This document shows, piece after piece, positions 38,101 through 45,559 of a stretch of 64,000 bases of DNA. Under the pieces are notes generated by a model that was not told where the DNA came from, ran no database searches, and saw only the letters and a program-made list of their open reading frames with translations. The DNA comes from DATFYM01 sp035315065 (GTDB lineage Bacteria > Acidobacteriota > Terriglobia > UBA7540), in NCBI GenBank assembly GCA_035315065.1, contig DATFYM010000160.1, positions 17,091 to 81,090 on the forward strand, read 5' to 3'. A program made the position numbers and the translations under genes. Position 1 is the first letter of the stretch, and every line of letters begins with the position of its first letter.

Positions 38101-38937
38101 ATGGCCAAGATTCTCGTGGTGGAAGACGATGCCGCAATCCGCGCCGTCATCCGCGAGCTGCTGGAGACCGCGGACTTCACGGTCACCACAACCTCCGACG
38201 GTATGGAGGCGCTGGAGCGGCTGCGGCAGGAAGGCTTCGATCTGATGCTGTGCGACGTCTGGATGCCGCGCTTGGGCGGGCTCGACCTGCTGCGCAGCTT
38301 GCGCGTGGAAGCGAAGACGCCGCCCCGCGTCATTGTGATGACGGCCGACGATACTCCGGAGACTGTGCTGCAGGCCTTGCGCGAGCAGGCCTACCAGTAC
38401 ATCGCGAAGCCTTTCGATGCCGTCGGCCTGCTCGAGCAGGTGCAGCACGCGCTGGAGCTGACTACCGACCCTCTGCCGATTGAAGTCCTCTCCGCGCGCC
38501 CTGACTGGGTGGAGTTGCTCGTCCCTTGCGACATGGGAACGGCGGACCGCATCCAGGGATTCCTGGCGCAGTTGCGCGCCGACCTGCCGGAAGAGGTCCG
38601 GCAGAATGTCGGCTCCGCCTTCCGCGAAATGCTGCTCAACGCCATCGAGTGGGGCGGTAAACTCGACCCAAATCGTAAGGTGCGCATCGCCTACCTGCGC
38701 GCCAAGCGGATGCTCCTCTATCGCGTCGCCGACCCCGGCCCGGGCTTCAAGACCGAGACGCTCGCCCACGCCGCCGTCAACAACCCGCCGGGCGATCCCT
38801 GGGGGCACATGCGCGAACGCGAACAGAAAGGCCTTCGTCCTGGCGGCTTCGGCATCCTCCTGGTCCGCGCCATGGTGGACGAGGTGCTTTACAACGAAGC
38901 ACAAAACGAGGTAGTCCTCATCAAGTATCTGGAGTGA
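38101..38937 (+). CDS. Response regulator fused to RsbW-like ATPase domain
   Basis: The 278-residue protein has an N-terminal receiver (Asp52 in LMLCDVWMPRLGG, Lys in YIAKPFDA). A C-terminal HATPase_c domain of the RsbW/SpoIIAB anti-sigma type follows (about 155-275): N-box AFREMLLNAIEWGGK, ADPGPGF and RPGGFGILLVRAMVDEV. Receiver-ATPase fusions could switch an anti-sigma or kinase activity by phosphorylation. The hybrid kinase is two genes upstream and the PP2C and STAS genes elsewhere make a partner-switching route conceivable. This link is inferred. Confidence 0.9.
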   Translation: MAKILVVEDDAAIRAVIRELLETADFTVTTTSDGMEALERLRQEGFDLMLCDVWMPRLGGLDLLRSLRVEAKTPPRVIVMTADDTPETVLQALREQAYQYIAKPFDAVGLLEQVQHALELTTDPLPIEVLSARPDWVELLVPCDMGTADRIQGFLAQLRADLPEEVRQNVGSAFREMLLNAIEWGGKLDPNRKVRIAYLRAKRMLLYRVADPGPGFKTETLAHAAVNNPPGDPWGHMREREQKGLRPGGFGILLVRAMVDEVLYNEAQNEVVLIKYLE

Positions 38938-39022
38938 AGCCATTGAGCCATTGAGTCATTGAGAAGAACATCTCCCCGGTCATTTCAATGGCTCAATGAA
39001 CCGATGGATCAATGGATCAATT
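38935..39022. repeat. Short-word palindrome (CATTGAGCCATTGAG / CAATGGCTCAATG)
   Basis: Left GAAGCCATTGAGCCATTGAG faces TTTCAATGGCTCAATGAACC and TGGATCAATGGATCAATTG. The element begins at the stop codon of the receiver-ATPase gene. Confidence 0.6.
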
Positions 39023-39214
39023 GTTGCATGGTTTGCGCCGGGCCCGGAGTTGTGATAGCCTCTGCGCCGGAGAAAAGGTCTGAGTCAGATCCGGTAAGAT
39101 GAGGGGCGGCAATTGGAAGACTCGGTTCGCGGTCTAGGCTCGGGCAGAGCGGGGGCGAAAATAGAGTTGCCAACATAGCGCCCAGCGTCAAATCAACGAA
39201 AGGGAGGGTCTCCG

Positions 39215-39892
39215 ATGAAGAAATATCTGGCTGAGTTTGTGGGAACGTTCACGCTGGTCCTCTTCGGCTGTGGGACTGCGGTGGTGGCGGGCAAGGAGGT
39301 CGGACACGCGGGCATCGCCTTTGCCTTCGGCCTCGCCCTTCTGGGCATGGCTTACGGCATCGGCCCCGTCTCTGGGTGCCACATCAATCCGGCGGTGAGC
39401 CTGGGGGTGTACACCGCCGGCCGCATGAGTGCCGGCGACTTGGTGGGCTACATTGTCGGGCAGGTGCTGGGCGGAATCGCCGGCGCTGCCGTGCTCCTGG
39501 TGATTGCCAGCGGCATGGCGGGGTACAGCACGACGGTGAACGGCCTGGGGCAGAATGGGTGGGGCCCAGGTTACATGGGTGAATACAACATCTCCTCCGC
39601 CGTCGCTTTCGAGTTTGTGGCCACGCTGCTTTTCGTGATCGTGATCCTGGGCTCGACGCAGCAAGGCGCGCCCACCCAGTTGGCCGGCGTGGGCATTGGC
39701 TTGACGCTGGCAGCGATCCATCTCTTCGGCATCCACATCACCGGCGTCTCGGTGAACCCCGCGCGCAGTCTGGGTCCGGCGCTTCTCGTCGGCGGACACG
39801 CGCTGGCGCAGGTGTGGCTGTTCCTGGTGGTGCCCAGCGTGGCGGGCATAGTCTCGGGCATCCTCTACCGCGCCAAACTTCTGACTATTTGA
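39215..39892 (+). CDS. aqpZ: Aquaporin Z-type water channel
   Basis: The 225-residue inner-membrane protein follows GGGAGGGTCTCCG. Six hydrophobic helices surround two NPA motifs: HINPAVSLG (Asn58) and SVNPARSLGPA (Asn181, with the selectivity-filter Arg184). The LFGIHITG segment before the second motif is close to E. coli AqpZ, so a water rather than a glycerol channel is favoured. It probably forms a unit with the GlsB-like gene 30 bp downstream. Confidence 0.92.
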   Translation: MKKYLAEFVGTFTLVLFGCGTAVVAGKEVGHAGIAFAFGLALLGMAYGIGPVSGCHINPAVSLGVYTAGRMSAGDLVGYIVGQVLGGIAGAAVLLVIASGMAGYSTTVNGLGQNGWGPGYMGEYNISSAVAFEFVATLLFVIVILGSTQQGAPTQLAGVGIGLTLAAIHLFGIHITGVSVNPARSLGPALLVGGHALAQVWLFLVVPSVAGIVSGILYRAKLLTI

Positions 39893-39922
39893 TTTGGGAT
39901 CGAAATTCGAAAGAGGGGACCC

Positions 39923-40168
39923 ATGGGGATTATCTGGTGGATCATCGTCGGGCTCATCGCCGGTTGGGCGACGGGAAAGATCATGCGGGGCGCCGGGTAC
40001 GGCGTCTTTGCGGACATCGTCATTGGCATTGTGGGAGCCATGATCGGTGGCTTCATCATGCGGACGGCGGGTTTCAGCGGCCAAGGCGGCATGATCTACA
40101 CCGTCGGGGTTGCGATCCTCGGCGCCGTCATCCTTACGGCGGTGATTAGAGCCTTAAAGAAAGCGTAG
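39923..40168 (+). CDS. GlsB/YeaQ/YmgE-family stress membrane protein
   Basis: The 81-residue protein has the family pattern of three hydrophobic helices: MGIIWWIIVGLIAGWATGKI, VFADIVIGIVGAMIGGFIM and MIYTVGVAILGAVILTAVIR. GAGGGGACCC precedes the ATG. GlsB-type proteins (transglycosylase-associated) are induced by osmotic or general stress; the function is unclear. The adjacent aquaporin supports an osmotic link, by inference. Confidence 0.9.
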   Translation: MGIIWWIIVGLIAGWATGKIMRGAGYGVFADIVIGIVGAMIGGFIMRTAGFSGQGGMIYTVGVAILGAVILTAVIRALKKA

Positions 40169-40270
40169 GCTTCGCACTCCCCCCAACAGGCGGCGCTGCC
40201 TGTCCGGACGGCAAAGAGTTACCATAGGAACCAGTAGATCCGGCGGCGAAGGTCAAAAAAGGGATTCACG

Positions 40271-41980
40271 ATGAGCGGAACCGCGACTAACGGCAATCTC
40301 GAGCTGCGCAGCCAGAAGTGGTTCGACCGCAACGAGCGGGAGGGTATGAATCGGCGTGCCTACCTGCGCGCCGAGGGCTTTACGGCGAAGTACTTTGACG
40401 GCAAACCGGTCATTGGCATCTGCAATTCCTGGAGCGAGCTGACCACCTGCAACGCCCACCTGCGCACGGTAGCTGACGCGGTGAAGCGCGGCGTTTGGAC
40501 GGCCGGCGGCTTTCCTCTGGAGTTTCCCACCATCTCGCTGGGCGAAGTCCTGATGCAGCCCACCACCATGCTCTATCGCAACCTGATGGCAATGGACGTG
40601 GAGGAGTGCCTGCGCGGTTATCCTCTGGACGGCGTGGTGCTGCTCTGCGGCTGCGACAAGACCACGCCCGCGCAACTGATGGGAGCGATCAGCATGGACC
40701 TCCCGGCGATCATGGTCCCCGGCGGGCCGATGCTGAGCAGCGTTTGGCGCGGACGCCAGCTCGGGTCGGGCACCGACTCCCGCAAGCTGTTCGCCGAGAA
40801 GCGCGCCGGCCGCCTCACCGAAGAAGAGTGGTGCGAGGTTGAAAGCTGCCTCTCGCGCAGTGCCGGACACTGCATGGTGATGGGCACCGCGTCCACCATG
40901 ACCAGCCTGGTGGAGGCGCTGGGCATGACTCTGACCGGCTGCGCCAACATTCCCGCCGCCGACTCTCGCCGCCTGGCCATTGCCGAAGAGAGTGGCCGCC
41001 GCGCGGTGGAGATGGTGAAGGAAGACCTGCGGCCTTCGAAGATTCTCACCCGCGAAGCGCTGGAGAACGCCATCCGCGTGGATATGGCGATCGGCGGGTC
41101 CACCAACGCCATCATTCATCTGGTGGCCTTCGCCGGCCGGTTAGGCCTCGAACTGCCGCTGGAAACGTTCGACGCCCTCTCCCGCACCACGCCGTTCATC
41201 ACCAACGTGCAGCCCTCCGGCAAGCACCTGATGGAGGATATGTTCTACGCGGGCGGACTGCCGGCGGTGATGGAGGAGATCCGCTCGCTGCTGCACACGG
41301 ACGCGCTCACCGTCACCGGCAAGACCATGGGCGAGAATATCGCCGGGGCGCAGTGCTTTAATCGAGACGTGATTCGCCCGTTGAGCGAGCCCCTGGGAGC
41401 CGAGGGCGGAACGGTGGTTCTGAAAGGGAACCTGGCGCCGTGCGGAGCGGTGATCAAGCAGTCCGCGGCTTCCCCGCACCTGCTCAAGCACCAGGGCCGC
41501 GCGGTGGTGTTTGAGAATAACAAGGACCTGTGGGCGCGCATCGACGATCCCGACCTGGACGTGGACGAGAACTGCGTGCTGGTGCTGAAGAACGGCGGAC
41601 CCAAGGGCGCGCCCGGCATGCCGGAGTGGGGCGACTTGCCGCTTCCCGCCAAGCTGCTGAAGGCCGGCGTGAGCGACATGGTGCGGCTGAGCGACGCGCG
41701 CATGAGCGGCACCGCCTTTGGCACCGTGGTGCTGCACGTGGCGCCGGAGTCGGCGGTGGGCGGACCGCTGGCGGCGGTCCGGGACGGCGACCGGATCGAA
41801 CTCGACGTGCCCGGGCGCCGGCTGGAGTTGCTGGTCTCCGACGCGGAGCTGCAGAGCCGCCTGGCGGCGTGGCGCCCGCCCGCCCCTCACTACACGCGAG
41901 GCTACGGAACGATCTTTCTCGATCACATCCTGCAGGCCCACCAGGGGTGCGACTTTGACTGCCTGCGCGCCGGGGGCTAG
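40271..41980 (+). CDS. IlvD/Edd-family dehydratase, probably a sugar-acid dehydratase
   Basis: The 569-residue enzyme has the likely Fe-S ligands Cys51 (GICNSW), Cys128 (CGCDKTTPAQL) and Cys201 (GHCMVMGTAST), plus GGSTNAIIHLVA and MRLSDARMSGTAFG-like motifs. The N-terminal signature SQKWFDRNEREGMNRRAYLRAEG is nearer to pentonate dehydratases (arabonate/xylonate) than to IlvD of branched-chain amino-acid synthesis. The reaction removes water from a 2,3-dihydroxy acid to give a 2-keto-3-deoxy acid. AAGGGATTCACG precedes the ATG. The carbohydrate genes of the window fit a sugar-acid substrate. Confidence 0.9.
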   Translation: MSGTATNGNLELRSQKWFDRNEREGMNRRAYLRAEGFTAKYFDGKPVIGICNSWSELTTCNAHLRTVADAVKRGVWTAGGFPLEFPTISLGEVLMQPTTMLYRNLMAMDVEECLRGYPLDGVVLLCGCDKTTPAQLMGAISMDLPAIMVPGGPMLSSVWRGRQLGSGTDSRKLFAEKRAGRLTEEEWCEVESCLSRSAGHCMVMGTASTMTSLVEALGMTLTGCANIPAADSRRLAIAEESGRRAVEMVKEDLRPSKILTREALENAIRVDMAIGGSTNAIIHLVAFAGRLGLELPLETFDALSRTTPFITNVQPSGKHLMEDMFYAGGLPAVMEEIRSLLHTDALTVTGKTMGENIAGAQCFNRDVIRPLSEPLGAEGGTVVLKGNLAPCGAVIKQSAASPHLLKHQGRAVVFENNKDLWARIDDPDLDVDENCVLVLKNGGPKGAPGMPEWGDLPLPAKLLKAGVSDMVRLSDARMSGTAFGTVVLHVAPESAVGGPLAAVRDGDRIELDVPGRRLELLVSDAELQSRLAAWRPPAPHYTRGYGTIFLDHILQAHQGCDFDCLRAGG

Positions 41981-42095
41981 TCTCCGAGTCTTCTCGTGAC
42001 GGCTAGTCGATAGCGACCTCCGTACTCAGTAACGGCAATAGCAATGACTCCGTTTTCTATTCCGCGACCGCCGGGCGTGTGATAAAGTCCGGCCC

Positions 42096-42284
42096 ATGAA
42101 ACTAACGAAGTGTCCACACTGCAATTCCACCAAGCTCTCGCAGTCGCCGAGCGGCGAGCACCAGCAATGCCTCTCGTGCCAGCGCATCTTGCTCGCGCCT
42201 CGGCCGCGGAACCGAAGGCGCGACGACGACGGCAAGGGTGTCGTCTCCCAAGCGGAGCCGGTGGCCGAAACCGCGGGAGCCTGA
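42096..42284 (+). CDS. Small zinc-ribbon protein
   Basis: The 62-residue protein starts MKLTKCPHCNSTKLSQSPSG and has a second CxxC in QQCLSCQRIL, giving four cysteines for a zinc ribbon. A basic linker and a low-complexity tail follow. No clear ribosome binding site precedes it, and coding status rests on the two CxxC motifs. It could bind nucleic acid or be a regulator; function unknown. Confidence 0.6.
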   Translation: MKLTKCPHCNSTKLSQSPSGEHQQCLSCQRILLAPRPRNRRRDDDGKGVVSQAEPVAETAGA

Positions 42285-42680
42285 GGTCGCGCCACGCTTC
42301 TCGCCCCTGCATGGGGGAGACGTGTCCCCGCTCGGGCCGAGGGGCGATTCCATGGTGCGCTGCGGGCAGGCGGCCGCGGTGGTGTCTCTTGCGGTCTTCG
42401 CGGGTCCCCGCCTGGAAGGGCAGGCGGCCGTGAAGCGTGTGTCAACTGGCTCGTGCAAGGGCGCTCGGACGCCGTACTGCGGGCGGCCGGCCCTCGCGTC
42501 GGCATTCCACAGGGCTCGGATGCGACCGCTTGCCAGATTCGACACGTTCCCCACCATCTTGATCGGCAACTGGGCAGAGTCTCTGTCGGTGTCGCGGTTG
42601 CGGCCGGCCGCATCGGTTTTGGTGATGCGTTCGCCCCGCAATAGGAGTATCCTATAATCTTCACGGTTGAGCTGTCGCTG
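42285..42680. other. Intergenic region with possible -10 element
   Basis: No gene or recognisable RNA is seen in this GC-rich stretch. TATAAT at 42653-42658 has only a weak -35 17 bp upstream (TTCGCC) and may serve the downstream small ORF and the TPR-like gene. Confidence 0.3.
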
Positions 42681-42788
42681 ATGATTGAAGATGCGCAGGT
42701 GAACGAGCTTGTCTCGGCCTGGGAGCGGCCCGTCGTCGTAATGCAATCGCCGGACCGCATGGTACTCCGTCTGAATGCGTCGGCTTGA
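42681..42788 (+). CDS. Possible 35-residue small protein or gene remnant
   Basis: MIEDAQVNELVSAWERPVVV continues to MQSPDRMVLRLNASA and a TGA. Codon use is normal for the window. It lies 20 bp upstream of the TPR-like gene and just after the TATAAT. The sequence could be the end of a decayed gene, because the frame is coding-like upstream of the ATG until a TAG at 42642. No ribosome binding site. Confidence 0.3.
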   Translation: MIEDAQVNELVSAWERPVVVMQSPDRMVLRLNASA

Positions 42789-42807
42789 CGTGGCGCGTGA
42801 ACCTCTG

Positions 42808-43701
42808 ATGTCAGGCAGGGCCCCAACCCGTGGTTGTATCTGCTTCGCCTCGTTTCGCGTGAGCGCGGCGATGGCTCTTCTCGCGTTTATCTCTATCTCG
42901 GTGTCGGCCACGACTCCAGCCGATATTCCTTCGTCCGCGTCCCTTCTGGAAGTTGGCTATCGCGACATGTACGACCTTCAATTTGACGGCGCCCACAAGG
43001 CATTCCAGGAGTGGGAGCGATTGAACCCGGAGGACCCGTTCGGGCCCACGTCGGACGCGGCGGCCTACCTGTTTTCCGAGTTCGACCGACTCGGCATCTT
43101 GCAGTCGGAATTCTTCGTGGACGACGGCGAGTTTCGGCATCGTGTGAGACCGGCGCCCGATCCGAGGGCTCGTGAGGCTTTCGATAGCCAGTTGAAGAAG
43201 AGCGAACAGCTTGCGGGCTCCGTTTTGGCGCGCAGCCCGCAGGACAAGAACGCCCTCTTTGCCAAGACCCTGGACGTCGGCCTGCGTTCTGACTACCTGG
43301 CGTTGATCGAAAAGAAGTACGTAGCTTCCTTAAAGGCCATGAAGAGCGCCGGCCTGCTGGCCGAGCAACTGTTGAAGCTTGATCCGACGAACTACGATGC
43401 CTATATTGCGGTGGGGGTGGAGAACTACATGCTCGGTCTGAGTCCCGCTCCAATGCGCTGGTTACTGCGGATGTACGGAGCGGAAACGGACAAGCAGAAG
43501 GGGATTGAGCGCCTTCGGCTGACAGCGGAGAAGGGTCACTACCTCCTTCCCTTTGCCCGCCTTCTTCTGGCTGTCGCTGCGCTACGGGATAAGGATCAGG
43601 ATCAAGCCCGGCGGTTGCTGCAAGGGTTGGCGACGGAATTCCCGCATAACCGGCTTTATGCGAGAGAACTTGCCCGGCTTCAGCCGATCGCCGGTCAGTG
43701 A
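42808..43701 (+). CDS. Exported TPR-like protein of unknown function
   Basis: I take ATG 42808 because it leaves a basic n-region and a hydrophobic signal (AAMALLAFISISVSA); an ATG at 42775 overlaps the small ORF and an ATG at 42871 is also possible. The mature part is all helical with TPR-like hairpins (FDGAHKAFQEWERLNPEDPF, SLKAMKSAGLLAEQLLKLDP, DQARRLLQGLATEFPHNRLYARELARLQ). The family is an unnamed one found in acidobacteria. It may be an outer periplasmic scaffold. It stands upstream of the PKS gene, separated by a word palindrome. Confidence 0.7.
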   Translation: MSGRAPTRGCICFASFRVSAAMALLAFISISVSATTPADIPSSASLLEVGYRDMYDLQFDGAHKAFQEWERLNPEDPFGPTSDAAAYLFSEFDRLGILQSEFFVDDGEFRHRVRPAPDPRAREAFDSQLKKSEQLAGSVLARSPQDKNALFAKTLDVGLRSDYLALIEKKYVASLKAMKSAGLLAEQLLKLDPTNYDAYIAVGVENYMLGLSPAPMRWLLRMYGAETDKQKGIERLRLTAEKGHYLLPFARLLLAVAALRDKDQDQARRLLQGLATEFPHNRLYARELARLQPIAGQ

Positions 43702-43704
43702 ACG

Positions 43705-43866
43705 GGACGGCAGATGGCAGACGGCATAGAGGCGTGTAAGACGGTAGACAGCAGATGGCATAGAGGCGTGGTGTACGGCATATAGACGGTCTCCCCATAT
43801 GCCGTCTAATGATAACTACCGCCTTCCTCTTCCCCATATGCCGTCTACCATCTACCAAGGTAGGCT
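43705..43866. repeat. Short-word palindrome (ACGGCAGATGGCAGACGGC / CCATATGCCGTCTAC)
   Basis: Left words GGCAGATGGCAGACGGCATA and GGTAGACAGCAGATGGCAT face CCCATATGCCGTCTAATGAT and ATGCCGTCTACCATCTACC. It is related to the element at 33600. It ends 2 bp before the PKS start codon. Confidence 0.6.
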
Positions 43867-43867
43867 T

Positions 43868-44917
43868 ATGAGAATTGCCAGCGTCGCGAGCGCGTTCCCC
43901 AAGCACTACTTTCCTCAACGCGTCCTGGTGGAGGCCCTGAAGCAACACTGGGGCGAGCGGCTGGCCAATCCGCAGCGTCTGGACCGTCTCCTCACCCGCG
44001 GCGGGGTTGACGGTCGACACCTATCGCTGCCCATGAGCGCCTACGACAGTCTCTCTACCTGGGGTCAAGCCAACAATGCCTGGATCGAGGTGGCGCAAGA
44101 ACTGGGTCAGCAGGCAATCTGCGCCGCTCTCGTTCGACTGGGGCTGGCCCCGCGCGATCTCGATGCGCTGTTCGTCGTGTCGGTCACGGGGATTGCAAGC
44201 CCCTCCCTGGACGCTAGGCTAGTTAACCGGATGGGACTCAGCCCGAACATCAAGCGTATTCCGATCTTCGGCCTGGGATGCGTGGCTGGCGCCGCCGGCA
44301 TCGCTCGCGCCGCCGACTACGTACGGGCGTATCCAAGTCACCTCGCCGCTCTTCTCTCCGTCGAGTTGTGCTCGCTCACCCTTCAGCGCGACGATACCTC
44401 GATGGCCAATCTGATTTCATCCACCCTTTTCGGTGACGGCGCGGCAGCCGTGATTGTTGCCGGATCGGAAAGGAACGCCGAGGGCCCACAAGTCCTGGCG
44501 ACCCGCTCGGTGTTCTACCCTGACACTGAGCAGGTGATGGGTTGGGATATCTCCGAGAAGGGTTTCCGCATCGTTCTCTCGGCGGAAGTCCCCGAGATGG
44601 TGAGGCGCCACCTCGCCGGCGACGTCGATACTTTTCTCGGCGATCAAGGCCTGAGCCGGGCAGACATCGGAAGCTGGATTCTGCACACCGGAGGTCCCAA
44701 GGTACTCAAGGCGACGGAGGAAACCTTCGGCTTTGCCAACGGAGAACTTGCCGCATCATGGGAGTGTCTCCGCCGCACCGGCAATCTATCGTCGGCATCC
44801 GTGCTGGTGGTGCTGGAAGAGATCATGATGCATCGCCGGCCCCAGCCCGGCGCGCTGAGCCTTCTGGCAGCAATGGGACCAGGCTTCTGCTCGGAATTGG
44901 TCCTGCTGCGGTGGTGA
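43868..44917 (+). CDS. Type III polyketide synthase (chalcone/stilbene synthase-like)
   Basis: The 349-residue enzyme is read from ATG 43868; the ORF from 43799 runs through the palindrome. The catalytic triad is visible: Cys138 in FGLGCVAGAAGIARA, His273 in WILHTGGPKVLKATE and Asn306 in RRTGNLSSASVL. The C-terminal GPGFCSELVLLRW replaces the usual GFGPG loop. It should extend a CoA-linked starter with malonyl-CoA and cyclise it, giving alkylresorcinol or pyrone products. No methyltransferase or oxidase is adjacent, so the product is unpredictable. Confidence 0.9.
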   Translation: MRIASVASAFPKHYFPQRVLVEALKQHWGERLANPQRLDRLLTRGGVDGRHLSLPMSAYDSLSTWGQANNAWIEVAQELGQQAICAALVRLGLAPRDLDALFVVSVTGIASPSLDARLVNRMGLSPNIKRIPIFGLGCVAGAAGIARAADYVRAYPSHLAALLSVELCSLTLQRDDTSMANLISSTLFGDGAAAVIVAGSERNAEGPQVLATRSVFYPDTEQVMGWDISEKGFRIVLSAEVPEMVRRHLAGDVDTFLGDQGLSRADIGSWILHTGGPKVLKATEETFGFANGELAASWECLRRTGNLSSASVLVVLEEIMMHRRPQPGALSLLAAMGPGFCSELVLLRW

Positions 44918-45056
44918 TCTAGCTGTCAGCCCCCAGCTAGATCAAATCATCAGCAGTCAGTAACAACCCAACACCAACCTCGGCCCAGCCTTTTGCGACG
45001 CCTGGCGGCTGATAGATAGCTGACGGCTGATGGCTGTTGGCTGTTAAATCAGTTCC
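44918..45056. repeat. Short-word tract with partial inversion (CTGTCAGC / GGCTGATAG)
   Basis: CTAGCTGTCAGCCCCCAGCT and ATCATCAGCAGTCAGTAAC on the left face GGCGGCTGATAGATAGCTGA and GGCTGATGGCTGTTGGCTGT on the right. It separates the convergent PKS and STAS genes and may act as a bidirectional terminator. Confidence 0.5.
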
Positions 45057-45405
45057 CTGACATGGCTGCGCACGCCGACGCGGCGTCGGGATACATCTGC
45101 ACGGTTCGCTCCAGATGGACGGTCCCAAGGATTCTCTTCAGAGTCCCGGCAGCGCCGGCGATCACCATTCGTCCGCCGGCTTGTTCCATCGCACGCGCCA
45201 CCACCACCAGCATGCCGACGCCCGAGCTATCGACAAAGTCCACCTTGCCGAGGTCCAGTACCAATTTCCTCGCGCCTTGCTCGATTCGCTCCTCGATGGC
45301 GCGTTCCACCTCTCTCAGCGTTAGACCTCGCGAGGTGAGGCGGCCCGTGAGGTCCATTACAGTGATGTCAGGCTCGACCTGCCGAAATACGAACTGTACT
45401 TTCAT
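45049..45405 (-). CDS. STAS-domain anti-sigma factor antagonist
   Basis: The 118-residue protein is a single STAS domain of the SpoIIAA/RsbV type. ITVMDLTGRLTSRG and LVLDLGKVDFVDSSGVGML contain the conserved phosphorylatable serine (Ser60 after Asp59), and AGAAGTLKRILGTVHLE follows. It should bind a kinase-type anti-sigma factor when unphosphorylated and be reactivated by a PP2C phosphatase such as that at 22.3 kb (inferred). No kinase is adjacent; the receiver-ATPase at 38.1 kb is a candidate. Confidence 0.9.
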   Translation of the reverse strand: MKVQFVFRQVEPDITVMDLTGRLTSRGLTLREVERAIEERIEQGARKLVLDLGKVDFVDSSGVGMLVVVARAMEQAGGRMVIAGAAGTLKRILGTVHLERTVQMYPDAASACAAMSGN

Positions 45406-45417
45406 GCGAGTCGCCCG

Positions 45418-45475
45418 CTCTCAGTTTTCAGCCGTCAGTTTACCAGAGAGAAGAAACAACTGAGAACTGAATATG
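45418..45475. repeat. Short-word palindrome (CTCAGTTTTCAG / CTGAGAACTGA)
   Basis: Left CTCTCAGTTTTCAGCCGTCA pairs with right ACAACTGAGAACTGAATATG. It lies in the divergent region between the STAS gene and uvrC. Confidence 0.55.
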
Positions 45476-45559
45476 GCTGCCGACTCGCTGAACGCTGCCG
45501 AAAGCCCATGGCAGATGGCCCGATAGCGCGCGATAATACTCATGAGGGACACCAGCGAA

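Noticed and set aside
40185..40210. Terminator after the GlsB-like gene
   Set aside because: ACAGGC/GCCTGT hairpin exists but no T-run follows, so it is too weak to annotate.
42026..42911. Long minus-strand ORFs opposite the zinc-ribbon and small ORF region
   Set aside because: Translations are Arg, Pro and Ser rich without motifs, and overlap better-supported plus-strand genes.
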